A DNA stretch of 64,000 bases from Beijerinckiaceae bacterium. Lineage in GTDB: Bacteria > Pseudomonadota > Alphaproteobacteria > Rhizobiales > Beijerinckiaceae. The notes beneath the pieces were generated by a model. The model saw nothing but the letters and a program-made list of their open reading frames with translations. It ran no database searches and had not been told where the DNA came from. Shown here piece by piece: positions 38,866 to 47,104 of this stretch. The DNA is taken from contig JAPZSB010000007.1 in assembly GCA_027531565.1 (NCBI GenBank), forward strand, positions 868,001 through 932,000, read 5' to 3'. The stretch's first letter is position 1; the number at the start of each line of letters is the position of its first letter. Made by a program: the position numbers and the translations under genes.

Positions 38866-38906
38866 CAAAATGAAAAGAGGCCGCTCGCGGGGGGCGGGCG
38901 ACCTCT
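38866..38906 (-). terminator. Terminator of the BacA-like transporter gene
   Basis: AGAGGCCGCTCGC (38876-38888) and GCGGGCGACCTCT (38894-38906) pair at 12 of 13 positions, including one wobble. Read on the minus strand the stem is followed by TTTTCATTTT. It lies between the convergent hisG and transporter genes and points leftward, fitting the transporter. Confidence 0.75.
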
Positions 38907-39003
38907 TGAAGCGCACGAGGCGAGCGGGGGGCAAACCATCGGCGCGTCTTACCCATCCTACGACGGGTTTCAGCAGATGGATCACCAAAACCGCCGCGTA
39001 TGA

Positions 39004-41100
39004 TTACGCAGGCTGGCGGGCTTCCTCGATGCTGTAGAGCGAATCCGGGCCCATGCGCATCTCGACCCGGCGATCATGGTTGTCGATCAGGCTCGACCGG
39101 TGGCCGATGGAGATGACCGAGGTTTCCGGCAGCAGGCGCGTGATGGCAGCATAGATCGCATCCTCCAGCGGCTCGTCGAGCGCGGAGGTGGATTCGTCGA
39201 GCAGGAGCCAGTCCGGCCGGGCCAGAAGCGCACGCGCCACGGCGAGGCGCTGCTGTTCGCCGCCCGAGAGAACCTGCGACCAGTTCGCCTCCTCGTCGAG
39301 CCGGGTAACAAGCGCCGGCAGGCGGACCGCCTCGAGCGCGGCAACGATGGCCGCATCATCATGGGCGCCCTCGACTGCGGGGTAGGATACCGCGCCGCGC
39401 AACGTGCCCATCGGGATGTAGGGCCGCTGCGGCAGCAGCATCACGCTCGCCCCGGCGGGGATATCGATCGTGCCGGATCCGAACGGCCAGATACCGGAAA
39501 TCGCCCTGAACAACGTCGATTTTCCGGATCCGGATGGCCCGACCAGCAGCGTCCGCTGGCCCCTGCGGAAGGTGAGGTCGCGGATGCGGGCAATCGTCCG
39601 GCCATCCGGCAGGGCGAGTTCGAGCTCGGGGATGACGAGATCGGGGCTGATCGCCCGGGCCGGCCGGATGGCCGTCGCTTTCTGCGTCTGACGGGCGGAA
39701 TCGATCGATTGCTCGAAACCGGTCAGACGATCCACCACGGCCTTGTAATCGGCGATGGTCGAGTAGCGATCGATGAAGAACGACAGCGCCGCATCAACGC
39801 GGCCGAACGCGCTGGCGGTCTGGAACATCACGCCAAGCGTGATCTTGTCGAGGAAATAGAACGGCGCGAGGATCACGATCGGGATGACGCTGTTGGCCAT
39901 GCCGTAGAAGCTCGTGAAGGCATTGAGCCATTTCGCGACGCCGATGATTTCCATATAGTTTTTCGCCACGCTCCGGAAACGGCCCCCGAGCCGCTTCTTC
40001 TCTGTGGGCTCGCCGCGCAGAAGGGCGATCGGCTCGTTGAACTCGCGCAGGCGGGCGAGGAGGTAGCGGAAGTCCGCCTCGTATTTTTCCTGCTCGAAAT
40101 TGAGCCGGATCAGGCGGCGGCCGATGAAATGCGCGAGGATGGTGCCGATCCCGGCATAGACAAGGGCAATCCAGAACAGCATGCCCGGCAGCTTGGTCTC
40201 GGTGCCCGGAATCGGCAGGTTGGCCGAGAGATTCCAGAGGATGACCGAGAAGGAGACCAGCGAGGAGATCTGCGCGATCATCTGGATCGTCAGGGTATAG
40301 GTGGTCTCGGTATATTTCCGGACATCCTCCTGGATGCGCTGGTCCGGGTTGTCGATGGCGTGGCCGAATTGCAGCGTGTAATGCGTGCTGTTGTCGAGCC
40401 AGCGCCCGGAAAGGCGGTTGGTCATCCATTCGCGCCAGCGGATCTTGAAGACCGAAACCAGCACCAGTTCAATGATGTTCGACAGGATGAAGACTGCGAC
40501 GATCGGCATCCAGACTTCCAGAAGCTGGCGCCAGAATTCCGGCTGGTTCTTGTTCTGGATGGCATCATAGAACTCGCGGTTCCACTGGTTGAGCCGCACG
40601 GTGATGCCGACCTGCGCAAGATTGATCACGATGATCACACCGAGCAGGACGAAGGCGATCCAGCGTTCCGGGGCGTTGACCTTCGGGATCGGCCAGAGGC
40701 TGAGCGTGCCGCGATCGGGCGTCTCGAAATAGGGGTCGGCAATCGCGAAGACGCGGCGGGTGATCGGCAGGCGCGCCAGCAGGATGGCGAGGAGGCCGAA
40801 GGCGGCGGCGGTGAAGGCCGTGAGCGGCGGGACAAGCTTGAGCCAGGCCAGGCCCGTCAGACCGCCGAGGATCACGACGGCCATCAGCGCGAGATAGCCG
40901 AGGCCGTAGAAGACGATGAAGAAGCGCAGATAGGCGCCGATGCCGGGTGTGGCCAGCATGCCCCCGGCGAGGACAAGCCCGGCGACGGAGACGTAGAGCG
41001 GGACCTGGCCGACAAGGCCGGCAAGGTTCAGGGCAATCGCCAGGACGGACATGGCCGCGACGGCGAAAGCCAGGAGGCGCTGGAACGGGTGCATCGTCAT
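39004..41100 (-). CDS. BacA/SbmA-related ABC transporter, membrane and ATPase domains fused
   Basis: 698 residues. The membrane part (about 1-440) has two to three extra N-terminal hydrophobic segments and then the SbmA/BacA-type region with RLNQWNREFYDAIQN and DNPDQRIQEDVRKY. The ATPase part has Walker A GPSGSGKSTLF near 515, Q-loop LLPQRPYIPMG, signature LSGGEQQR near 615 and Walker B WLLLDESTSALDE near 635. Related proteins import peptides or cobalamin or influence very-long-chain fatty acids of lipid A; BclA of Bradyrhizobium has the same architecture. Substrate here cannot be read from sequence. ATG 41100 with ATG 41094 as alternative. No operon partner. Confidence 0.92.
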   Translation of the reverse strand: MTMHPFQRLLAFAVAAMSVLAIALNLAGLVGQVPLYVSVAGLVLAGGMLATPGIGAYLRFFIVFYGLGYLALMAVVILGGLTGLAWLKLVPPLTAFTAAAFGLLAILLARLPITRRVFAIADPYFETPDRGTLSLWPIPKVNAPERWIAFVLLGVIIVINLAQVGITVRLNQWNREFYDAIQNKNQPEFWRQLLEVWMPIVAVFILSNIIELVLVSVFKIRWREWMTNRLSGRWLDNSTHYTLQFGHAIDNPDQRIQEDVRKYTETTYTLTIQMIAQISSLVSFSVILWNLSANLPIPGTETKLPGMLFWIALVYAGIGTILAHFIGRRLIRLNFEQEKYEADFRYLLARLREFNEPIALLRGEPTEKKRLGGRFRSVAKNYMEIIGVAKWLNAFTSFYGMANSVIPIVILAPFYFLDKITLGVMFQTASAFGRVDAALSFFIDRYSTIADYKAVVDRLTGFEQSIDSARQTQKATAIRPARAISPDLVIPELELALPDGRTIARIRDLTFRRGQRTLLVGPSGSGKSTLFRAISGIWPFGSGTIDIPAGASVMLLPQRPYIPMGTLRGAVSYPAVEGAHDDAAIVAALEAVRLPALVTRLDEEANWSQVLSGGEQQRLAVARALLARPDWLLLDESTSALDEPLEDAIYAAITRLLPETSVISIGHRSSLIDNHDRRVEMRMGPDSLYSIEEARQPA

Positions 41101-41241
41101 CAGAAATCCCTGCGGCGCGTGGATGCGCGAGACTATTCCGCCAATCTAGACCGAATCACGGTGAAGGACAGGCTCGGGCATCGTCCGTGCGCTGCAAAAC
41201 CGCAAGGGTCCACAGCGGTGTCCATCACGCTGCCGTGAGAA

Positions 41242-41709
41242 TCAGGCCCGGATGGCCGGCATCGGCAGGACGCGGCTGTCCTTCAGGCAGGTCAGCCCGA
41301 TGGAGGAGCGAACATGCGCTACGCTCTCGTGCGGCAGGAAAACCTCGTTGAGGATGCGGGCGAGCGCCGGCAGGTCCGGCACGACGAGGCGGATGAGGTA
41401 ATCGGCCTCGCCGGTCACCGCGAAGGCCTCGAGCACCTCGTCGAGCCCCTCGACCAGCCGCTGGAAGCGGCGGGCATTGTCCGGCGAATGCGTCGCCAGG
41501 GTCACCTGCACGAAGGCATGGACATGCAGCCCGATGGCCGCCGGATCGAGGGCGGCATGATAGGCGCGGATCGTACCCTCCGCCTCGAGCTGCTGTCGCC
41601 GGCGCGAACATTGCGAAGCGGAGAGGCCGACCTTCTCCGCCAGCTCGTTGTTGGTGAGCCGGCCATCCTGCTGGAGGGCAGCGAGAATGCGCATGTCGAA
41701 TGGATCCAT
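41242..41709 (-). CDS. Lrp/AsnC-family transcriptional regulator
   Basis: 155 residues with an N-terminal winged helix (MRILAALQQDGRLTNNELAEKVGLSASQCSRRRQQLE) and a C-terminal RAM ligand domain (VHAFVQVTL through VTGEADYLIRLVV). It is divergent from hppD with 149 bases between starts, which suggests that it regulates tyrosine catabolism, probably in response to an aromatic amino acid. ATG 41709 gives the family length; the frame extends upstream to 41796 but that extension overlaps the regulatory region. Confidence 0.92.
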   Translation of the reverse strand: MDPFDMRILAALQQDGRLTNNELAEKVGLSASQCSRRRQQLEAEGTIRAYHAALDPAAIGLHVHAFVQVTLATHSPDNARRFQRLVEGLDEVLEAFAVTGEADYLIRLVVPDLPALARILNEVFLPHESVAHVRSSIGLTCLKDSRVLPMPAIRA

Positions 41710-41858
41710 GCACGGATCATGCATGTCCAGCCTGAATTCCGCAAGATCTGGTGACTCATGCTGCAGGAAAGGCTGCGGAATGCGCACCTCGTGCATGCAA
41801 TCCGCATTATCCTCAGGGTCAAGGGGGGATATCCTCCGCCAGATTTCGGGAGAGAGCC
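41710..41858. promoter_or_regulatory. Divergent lrp-hppD control region with three TGCGGAWT sites
   Basis: The motif TGCGGAAT or TGCGGATT occurs three times in 150 bases: on the minus strand at 41734-41743 and 41797-41806 and on the plus strand at 41774-41783. Dyads of ATGCAT type (41720-41725, 41792-41799) lie nearby. These are candidate operators for the adjacent Lrp regulator. Spacings between site centres are about 40 and 23 bp. No clear -35/-10 pair was identified. Confidence 0.4.
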
Positions 41859-42974
41859 TTGGGTCCGTTTCCGCATCACGCGCCGCCTGCCATGATCACC
41901 CCGGACAATCCGGCCGGGACGGATGGCTTCGAATTCGTCGAATTCGCCCATCCGCAGCCGGAAAAGCTGGCGATCCTGTTCCAGCAGATGGGCTACAAGC
42001 CCGTCGCGCGGCACAAGAAGAAGGCGATCACGATCTATCGCCAGGGCGACATCAACTACGTGCTCAATGCCGAGCCGACGTCCTTCGCCGCCCGTTTCGT
42101 CGCCGAGCACGGCCCCTGCGCGCCCTCGATGGGCTGGCGCGTGGTCGATGCGCAGCAGGCCTTCGCCCATGCAGTGAGCCTCGGCGCCGAGCCCTACGAG
42201 GGCGAGGACAAGACCTTCGACGTGCCGGCCATCAAGGGGATCGGCGGCTCGATCCTCTATTTCGTCGATACCTATGCCGCGAAAGGCTCGCTCTATTCGC
42301 ACCCGGATTTCACCTGGCTCGGCCCGGTCGATCCGAAGCCGGAAGGCCATGGCTTCTATTATCTCGACCACCTGACCCACAACGTGTTCCGCGGGAACAT
42401 GGACAAGTGGTCGAATTTCTACATCAAGCTGTTCAATTTCCGGCAGATCCGGTTCTTCGACATCGAAGGCAGGCTGACCGGCCTGTTCTCGCGCGCGCTG
42501 ACCTCGCCCTGCGGCCGGATCCGCATCCCGATCAACGAGAGTGCCGACGAGCATTCGCAGATCGAGGAATTTCTCAAGAAATACAAGGGCGAAGGCATCC
42601 AGCATATCGCGGTTGCGACCGAGGATATCTACCGCTCGACCGACCTGCTGGCCGAGAACGGCATCCGTTTCATGCCAGGACCGCCGGATACCTATTACGA
42701 GAAGAGCCGGGACCGGGTGCATGGGCATGAAGAGCCCATCGAGCGGATGAAAAAGCACGGCATCCTGATCGACGGCGAGGGCGTGGTCGATGGCGGCATG
42801 ACGCGCATCCTCCTGCAGATCTTCTCGAAGACGGTGATCGGGCCGATCTTCTTCGAATTCATCCAGCGCAAGGGCGATGACGGATTCGGCGAGGGCAATT
42901 TCCGCGCCCTGTTCGAATCGATCGAGGAAGACCAGATCCGCCGCGGCGTGCTGAAGGTGCAGGCGGCGGAGTAA
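41859..42974 (+). CDS. hppD: 4-hydroxyphenylpyruvate dioxygenase
   Basis: Non-haem iron enzyme of 371 residues converting 4-hydroxyphenylpyruvate to homogentisate in tyrosine breakdown. The two-His-one-Glu site is His171 (YLDHLTHN), His249 (IQHIAVAT) and Glu333 (FFEFIQRKG). TTG 41859 is chosen as start because it yields MGPFPHHAPPA, the conserved N-terminus of alphaproteobacterial homologues, and GGGAGAG sits just upstream; ATG 41892 would remove that segment. The next gene, maiA, works later in the pathway. Genes for homogentisate dioxygenase and fumarylacetoacetase are not in the window. Confidence 0.96.
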   Translation: MGPFPHHAPPAMITPDNPAGTDGFEFVEFAHPQPEKLAILFQQMGYKPVARHKKKAITIYRQGDINYVLNAEPTSFAARFVAEHGPCAPSMGWRVVDAQQAFAHAVSLGAEPYEGEDKTFDVPAIKGIGGSILYFVDTYAAKGSLYSHPDFTWLGPVDPKPEGHGFYYLDHLTHNVFRGNMDKWSNFYIKLFNFRQIRFFDIEGRLTGLFSRALTSPCGRIRIPINESADEHSQIEEFLKKYKGEGIQHIAVATEDIYRSTDLLAENGIRFMPGPPDTYYEKSRDRVHGHEEPIERMKKHGILIDGEGVVDGGMTRILLQIFSKTVIGPIFFEFIQRKGDDGFGEGNFRALFESIEEDQIRRGVLKVQAAE

Positions 42975-43007
42975 ACCGGCGTCACAGACAGCTGACCGCG
43001 GCATGCA

Positions 43008-43041
43008 GGGCCAGCGGCGACGCTGGCCCGCTGCGTTCTTG
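43008..43041 (+). terminator. Hairpin after hppD
   Basis: GGGCCAGCG (43008-43016) and CGCTGGCCC (43021-43029) form a perfect 9-bp stem with a GCGA tetraloop, followed by a T-rich but interrupted tail (GTTCTTGCTTTCC). It may terminate or attenuate between hppD and maiA. Confidence 0.6.
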
Positions 43042-43091
43042 CTTTCCGACCAGCAATCGAGGCACCTTCAGGCCGGAAATCCGGGATCGCC

Positions 43092-43736
43092 ATGGCACTC
43101 ACGCTTTATACCTATTACCGCTCCTCCGCCGCCTATCGCGTCCGTATCGCGCTGGCGCTGAAGGGCCTCGCGGCCGAACCGCGCTTCGTGCATCTGGTCC
43201 GCAACGGTGGCGAGCAGAAGAGCGAGGCGTTCCGCCGCATCAATCCGAATGCGACCGTGCCGGCCCTCGTGACGGACGGGGGCGCAGCCATCGTCCAGAG
43301 CCTCGCGATCATGGAATATCTCGACGAGATCCAGCCGGAACCGCCGCTCCTGCCGGGCAATGCGCTCGAACGGGCCCAGATCCGCGCAGCGGCGCAGGTC
43401 ATTGCCTGCGATATCCACCCGGTCAACAATTCGCGCGTGGGCGCCTATCTCAAGTCGGAATTCGGCCGCAGCCAGGAGGATGTCATCGCCTGGATGCATT
43501 ACTGGATGCGCTCCGGCCTGCTGGCCTACCAGGCCTTGCTGCCGGAAGGCACGCGCTTCTCCTTCGGGGACAGGCCGACCCTTGCCGATTGCTGTCTCGT
43601 GCCGCAGCTCTACAACCTGCGCCGCTGGAACACGCCGGCCGACGGGCTGGACCGGCTTCTCGCCATCGAGGCGGCCTGTCTCGCCTTGCCGGCCTTCGAC
43701 GCGGCGCGACCGGAAAACCAGCCCGATTTCGAATAG
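43092..43736 (+). CDS. maiA: Maleylacetoacetate isomerase (zeta-class GST)
   Basis: 214-residue glutathione-dependent isomerase. The start LTLYTYYRSSAAYRVRIAL carries the SSxxxRVR glutathione-binding pattern of zeta GSTs, followed by NPNATVPAL and the C-terminal domain motif RPTLADCCLVPQL. It converts maleylacetoacetate to fumarylacetoacetate, downstream of hppD. It follows hppD by 117 bases that contain a hairpin. Its stop is only three bases from the stop of the convergent anti-sigma gene. Confidence 0.93.
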   Translation: MALTLYTYYRSSAAYRVRIALALKGLAAEPRFVHLVRNGGEQKSEAFRRINPNATVPALVTDGGAAIVQSLAIMEYLDEIQPEPPLLPGNALERAQIRAAAQVIACDIHPVNNSRVGAYLKSEFGRSQEDVIAWMHYWMRSGLLAYQALLPEGTRFSFGDRPTLADCCLVPQLYNLRRWNTPADGLDRLLAIEAACLALPAFDAARPENQPDFE

Positions 43737-43739
43737 GCG

Positions 43740-44453
43740 TCAAAGCCGCGTTGCCGCGAGGCCCTTCATCAGGATCGGGCCGGTCGGCTTGCCGGTGGGC
43801 GAGCCGCCCTGCGGTTCCAGCGTGATCTCGAACAGATGGCCGACCTGCGCCGGCGAGAGCCCCCCGAGATCAAGCCGGATCGTGCGGGCCCGATCCATCC
43901 GGGCGAGCGAGACCGGACCCTGCTCACGGTTCTGCAAGGTCCAGACCTCGAGGACCCGGCCGTCGGGAACGGGAATCGTGTCGAGAGGGATGAGCTGGAC
44001 AGTGCCGTTGGCATAGGCATGGACCACGGCGGCAGCACGGCCATCGGGTGCCGAGAGCACGGCAACAAGCTGCGGGGCTTCCGGACCGGCGGTGATCCGC
44101 ATCAGCAGGGCCAGCCCGAGCACGAGCGAGGCCAGGGTGCCGGCCAGCCCGAGCGGGCGCCAGAGGCGGAGCGAATCCCAGAGCCCGGCAAGCCCTGCCC
44201 GCGGGCGGGGCGCGGCACGCTCGGCCCGGAAGGCGAGGCGGCTCGCTTCGATGCGCGCCCAGAGCTCCGGTGACGGCGTGATGGTCGGCGCGGTGGCATC
44301 CAGCCCGGCGAAATGGCGCTGCCAATCCGCCACCGCCTCGGCAAAGGCGGGGTCGCGCAGGATGCGCCGCTCGACGCTGGCCCGCTCGCCCCGATCGAGC
44401 ACGCCGAGCACGAATTCTCCCGCCAGGGCCATATCGTCACGCGAGAGACTCAT
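43740..44453 (-). CDS. Anti-sigma factor, RskA type
   Basis: 237 residues. The N-terminal part contains the anti-sigma zinc-less helix bundle (DDMALAGEFVLGVLDRGERASVERRI), a single membrane segment lies at about 108-126, and the periplasmic RskA domain ends with GGSPTGKPTGPILMKG, a family signature. It should hold the sigma factor encoded immediately upstream until a signal releases it. ATG 44453 overlaps the sigma stop by four bases (ATGA). Signal unknown. Confidence 0.9.
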   Translation of the reverse strand: MSLSRDDMALAGEFVLGVLDRGERASVERRILRDPAFAEAVADWQRHFAGLDATAPTITPSPELWARIEASRLAFRAERAAPRPRAGLAGLWDSLRLWRPLGLAGTLASLVLGLALLMRITAGPEAPQLVAVLSAPDGRAAAVVHAYANGTVQLIPLDTIPVPDGRVLEVWTLQNREQGPVSLARMDRARTIRLDLGGLSPAQVGHLFEITLEPQGGSPTGKPTGPILMKGLAATRL

Positions 44454-45001
44454 CCGAGGCACTCCTTCAGCGCGAGCAGGGACCGCCGGATCCGGCTCTT
44501 GATCGTGCCGAGCGGAATCCGCAGCCGTTCGGCAATCTCGCCATGGCTCAGCCCCTCGACATAGGCGAGCACCACGGCATGGCGCGGCGCCGTCTCCAGA
44601 CGGTCAAGGCAATGCCGGAGCGCCTCGGCATCGGACAGGCGCCCGACAGCTTCTTCCGGATTCTCCTCCTCGGAGGCGATATCGAGGGGCTCGAGTGACT
44701 CCGTCAGCTCGGTCCGGGCCTCGCCGCGCAGGATGTTGAGCGCGCGGTTCCGGACGATCGTGTGGATCCAGCCGCGCGGGCTGCCGAGCCGGGAATCATA
44801 GCTGGCCGCGCGGTTCCAGATGCTCACGAAGGCATCATGCACCGCCTCTTCCGCGAGGGACCGGCGTTTCAGGATCCTCAGCGCGATACCCAGCATCCGG
44901 CCAGCCTCCGCCTCGTAAAGGCGCCGGAATGCATCCGCCCGGCCCTGCGCGATCTCGCGCAGGCAGGTTGCCAGGTCGGTTCCGACAGCATCGTTCGTCA
45001 T
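44450..45001 (-). CDS. ECF-family RNA polymerase sigma factor, SigK-like
   Basis: 183 residues with region 2 (FRRLYEAEAGRMLGIALRIL...AEEAVHDAFVSIWNRA) and region 4 (APRHAVVLAYVEGLSHGEIAERLRIPLGTIKSRIRRSLLALKE, written here as landmark segments only). The linker 95-120 is acidic. Paired with an RskA-type anti-sigma downstream. Such pairs usually activate their own promoter; the upstream strand has CGTCTTATG at 45062-45070 (minus), which resembles some ECF -10 elements, but I could not find a convincing -35. Divergent from nasT with 173 bases between starts. Confidence 0.93.
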   Translation of the reverse strand: MTNDAVGTDLATCLREIAQGRADAFRRLYEAEAGRMLGIALRILKRRSLAEEAVHDAFVSIWNRAASYDSRLGSPRGWIHTIVRNRALNILRGEARTELTESLEPLDIASEEENPEEAVGRLSDAEALRHCLDRLETAPRHAVVLAYVEGLSHGEIAERLRIPLGTIKSRIRRSLLALKECLG

Positions 45002-45174
45002 CTCGTCCTCGGCTTGGGCCGACAGGGAGAATACACCCGGATCGGCCTGCTGGATGCAGGCATAAGACGCGTTCGCGGAGCCAAAGGGAAGAACAGCCCG
45101 GCAAAATTTCGGTTGATCGCCCCGCGATCCATGCCACCATATCGCACTGCACCATCTGGAAGGCCCTCTCGCGC

Positions 45175-45777
45175 GTGATCCCGGCTGCCAAGCTTTCCAT
45201 CCTGATCCTCGACGAGAATCGCGTCCGCGCCGCCATCATCGAGGCGGGACTGCGGGAAGCCGGGCACGAGACCGTGACCATCCTCTCGGACATGCAGGGG
45301 CTGATGCGCCAGATCGTCGAGCTTTCGCCGGACGTGATCGTCATCGATCTCGAGAACCCGAACCGCGACCGTCTGGAGCATCTGCTCCAGATGAGCCGGG
45401 TGGTGGACAAGCCGATCGCGATGTTCGTCGACCAGTCCGACAGCAGCATGATGGAGGCCGCCATCGAGGCCGGCGTGTCGGCCTATGTCGTCGACGGCCT
45501 GCGCAAGGACCGGGTGAAGGCGATCATGGACATGGCCATCGCCCGGTTCAACGCCTATTCCCGGCTGCGTTCGGAGCTGGAAGGCACGCGGCAGGCGCTG
45601 GAAGACCGCAAGGCGGTGGACCGGGCCAAGGCGATCCTGATGAAGACCCGCGGCATGAGCGAGGACGAGGCGCATCACCTGCTCCGCCGCACCGCCATGC
45701 GGGAGAACCGCCGCATGGGCGATGTCGCCCGCGCGCTGATTGCCAGCGCATCCTTGATCCTGGGAGATCGCGAATGA
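45175..45777 (+). CDS. nasT: ANTAR-domain response regulator NasT
   Basis: 200 residues: a receiver-like domain (LSILILDENRVRAAII; Asp in VIVIDLENPNRD near 55) and a C-terminal ANTAR RNA-binding domain (DRAKAILMKTRGMSEDEAHHLL, about 140-190, residues Ala, Lys and Arg typical). In Paracoccus and Azotobacter, NasT binds the leader RNA of nitrate genes and prevents termination when nitrate frees it from NasS. The start is GTG 45175, 12 bases after GGAAGG. It overlaps nasS by four bases. A matching RNA target is present upstream of nrtA. Confidence 0.93.
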   Translation: MIPAAKLSILILDENRVRAAIIEAGLREAGHETVTILSDMQGLMRQIVELSPDVIVIDLENPNRDRLEHLLQMSRVVDKPIAMFVDQSDSSMMEAAIEAGVSAYVVDGLRKDRVKAIMDMAIARFNAYSRLRSELEGTRQALEDRKAVDRAKAILMKTRGMSEDEAHHLLRRTAMRENRRMGDVARALIASASLILGDRE

Positions 45778-46937
45778 AGGCCCCCATCCGCCTCGGCTTC
45801 ATCCCGCTGATCGACGCGTCGATCCCGATCGTGGCGGCCGACAAGGGTTTCGCCGCTGCCGAAGGGCTCGAGATCGAGCTGGTCCGCGAGACCTCCTGGG
45901 CCAATATCCGCGACCGGCTGGCGATCGGGCATTTCGATGCCGCGCATATGCTGGCGCCGATGCCGGTGGCGGCGGCCCTCGGACTGACGCCGCTCGACGT
46001 GCCGGTCGTGGCCGCGATGACGCTCGGTGTGGGCGGGAATGCGACGACGGTGTCGGAAGCGCTCTGGCAGGCCATGCTGCGCGTGGCGCCGGATGTCGTG
46101 GCCAATGACGCGAAATCGGTCGGCCGGGCCTTGCGCCTCGCGCTGCGGACCTGGCCGGGTGGCAAGCCGACCATCGCCGTGGTGCATCCGCATTCCTCGC
46201 ACAATTACGAGCTGCGCTACTGGCTGGCCGCGTCCGGCATCCAGCCCGGGCGGGATATCGAGCTGGCGATCCTCGCGCCGCCGCTCATGCCCGATGCCCT
46301 CGCCAGCGGGAGCCTCGACGGGTTCAGCGCCGGCGAACCGTGGAGCAGCCACGCGGCGCGGCGTTTCGGCGGGCGGATCGTCCTGACCAAGTCCGCCATC
46401 TGGCGTGACGGGCCGGAAAAGATCCTCGGGCTTCGCGCCCCCTGGGCGAAGGCCAATCCCGATTCCGTGCAGGCGCTCCTGCGGGCCTGCCGCCGCGCGG
46501 CGACCTGGTGCGCCGACAAGTCGAATGCTGACGAGCTGATCGACATCCTCGCGGCGCCGGGCCGGCTGCACCTGCCGAAGGAGGACATTGCCGCGCCGCT
46601 GACCGGCAAGATGCTGCTGGCCGATGGCAGACGGCACCAGCTGCAGGATTTTCTCGTCTTCGGTGGCGGCGAAGCCAATGCGCCCCGGCGCGAGACCGCC
46701 ATCTGGTTCCTCACGCAGATGGCGCGCTGGGGCCAGACCACACTGTCGGACGAGGCGCGCCGGCGGGCCGAGGCCTCCTACGCACCAGAGCTTTTCGCCG
46801 AATCCGGCGGGCAGACGGAGCCCTACCGGATGGCGCCGGTTGCCGGGCTTTTCGATGGCGAGGTGTTCCGTCCCGAGGAGGCGGAGGCCTATCTCGCCCG
46901 CCAGATCCTGCGCGACCAGCGGCAGGACCCTGCCTGA
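45774..46937 (+). CDS. nasS: Nitrate sensor NasS (NrtA-like, no signal peptide)
   Basis: 387-residue homologue of periplasmic nitrate-binding protein NrtA but starting directly with MKAPIRLGFIPLIDASI, without a Tat or Sec signal, so it stays in the cytoplasm. Family blocks GHFDAAHMLAPMPVA, HPHSSHNYELRYWL and FSAGEPWSSHAARRF are present. In known systems NasS binds NasT without nitrate and releases it with nitrate. Position directly after nasT (ATGA overlap) supports this over a transport role. Confidence 0.9.
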   Translation: MKAPIRLGFIPLIDASIPIVAADKGFAAAEGLEIELVRETSWANIRDRLAIGHFDAAHMLAPMPVAAALGLTPLDVPVVAAMTLGVGGNATTVSEALWQAMLRVAPDVVANDAKSVGRALRLALRTWPGGKPTIAVVHPHSSHNYELRYWLAASGIQPGRDIELAILAPPLMPDALASGSLDGFSAGEPWSSHAARRFGGRIVLTKSAIWRDGPEKILGLRAPWAKANPDSVQALLRACRRAATWCADKSNADELIDILAAPGRLHLPKEDIAAPLTGKMLLADGRRHQLQDFLVFGGGEANAPRRETAIWFLTQMARWGQTTLSDEARRRAEASYAPELFAESGGQTEPYRMAPVAGLFDGEVFRPEEAEAYLARQILRDQRQDPA

Positions 46938-47077
46938 TTTTTCGGCATGATGCATTGCAGCATGGCGCGGGGCACGAAAAGGATTCCCGCGCCGATCCCC
47001 GGACGCGTCCTGCGCCCGGAATCCTAACAATCTGAATCCGTTCCAGAATCCACGCACAACCGGACCGTTGGCCGGAT
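46938..47077. other. Intergenic region after nasS with two dyads
   Basis: Contains CATGATGC-ATT-GCAGCATG (46945-46963, one mismatch) and a perfect 8-bp inverted repeat GGCGCGGG (46964-46971) and CCCGCGCC (46986-46993) with a 14-base spacer. Neither is followed by a T-tract. They could end the nasS transcript or serve as activator (NtrC-type) sites for the promoter at 47078. No coding potential seen. Confidence 0.45.
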
Positions 47078-47094
47078 TTGGCACGAAAGGTGCT
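47078..47094 (+). promoter_or_regulatory. Sigma-54-type promoter of the nrt-nir-nas operon
   Basis: TTGGCACGAAAGGTGCT has GG at 47080-47081 and GC at 47092-47093 with exactly ten bases between, matching TGGCAC-N5-TTGC except for one T to G change. Transcription would start near 47105. Sigma-54 control is usual for nitrogen assimilation genes. Confidence 0.7.
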
Positions 47095-47104
47095 GTCCTT
47101 GTCT

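Noticed and set aside
38848-39003. Small gene between hisG and the transporter
   Set aside because: Only short frames without ribosome sites; the region is explained by the terminator of the minus-strand gene.
46944-46960. A second sigma-54 promoter (GGCATGATGCATTGCA)
   Set aside because: Spacing between GG and GC is 11 rather than 10 bases, which abolishes recognition in known promoters.
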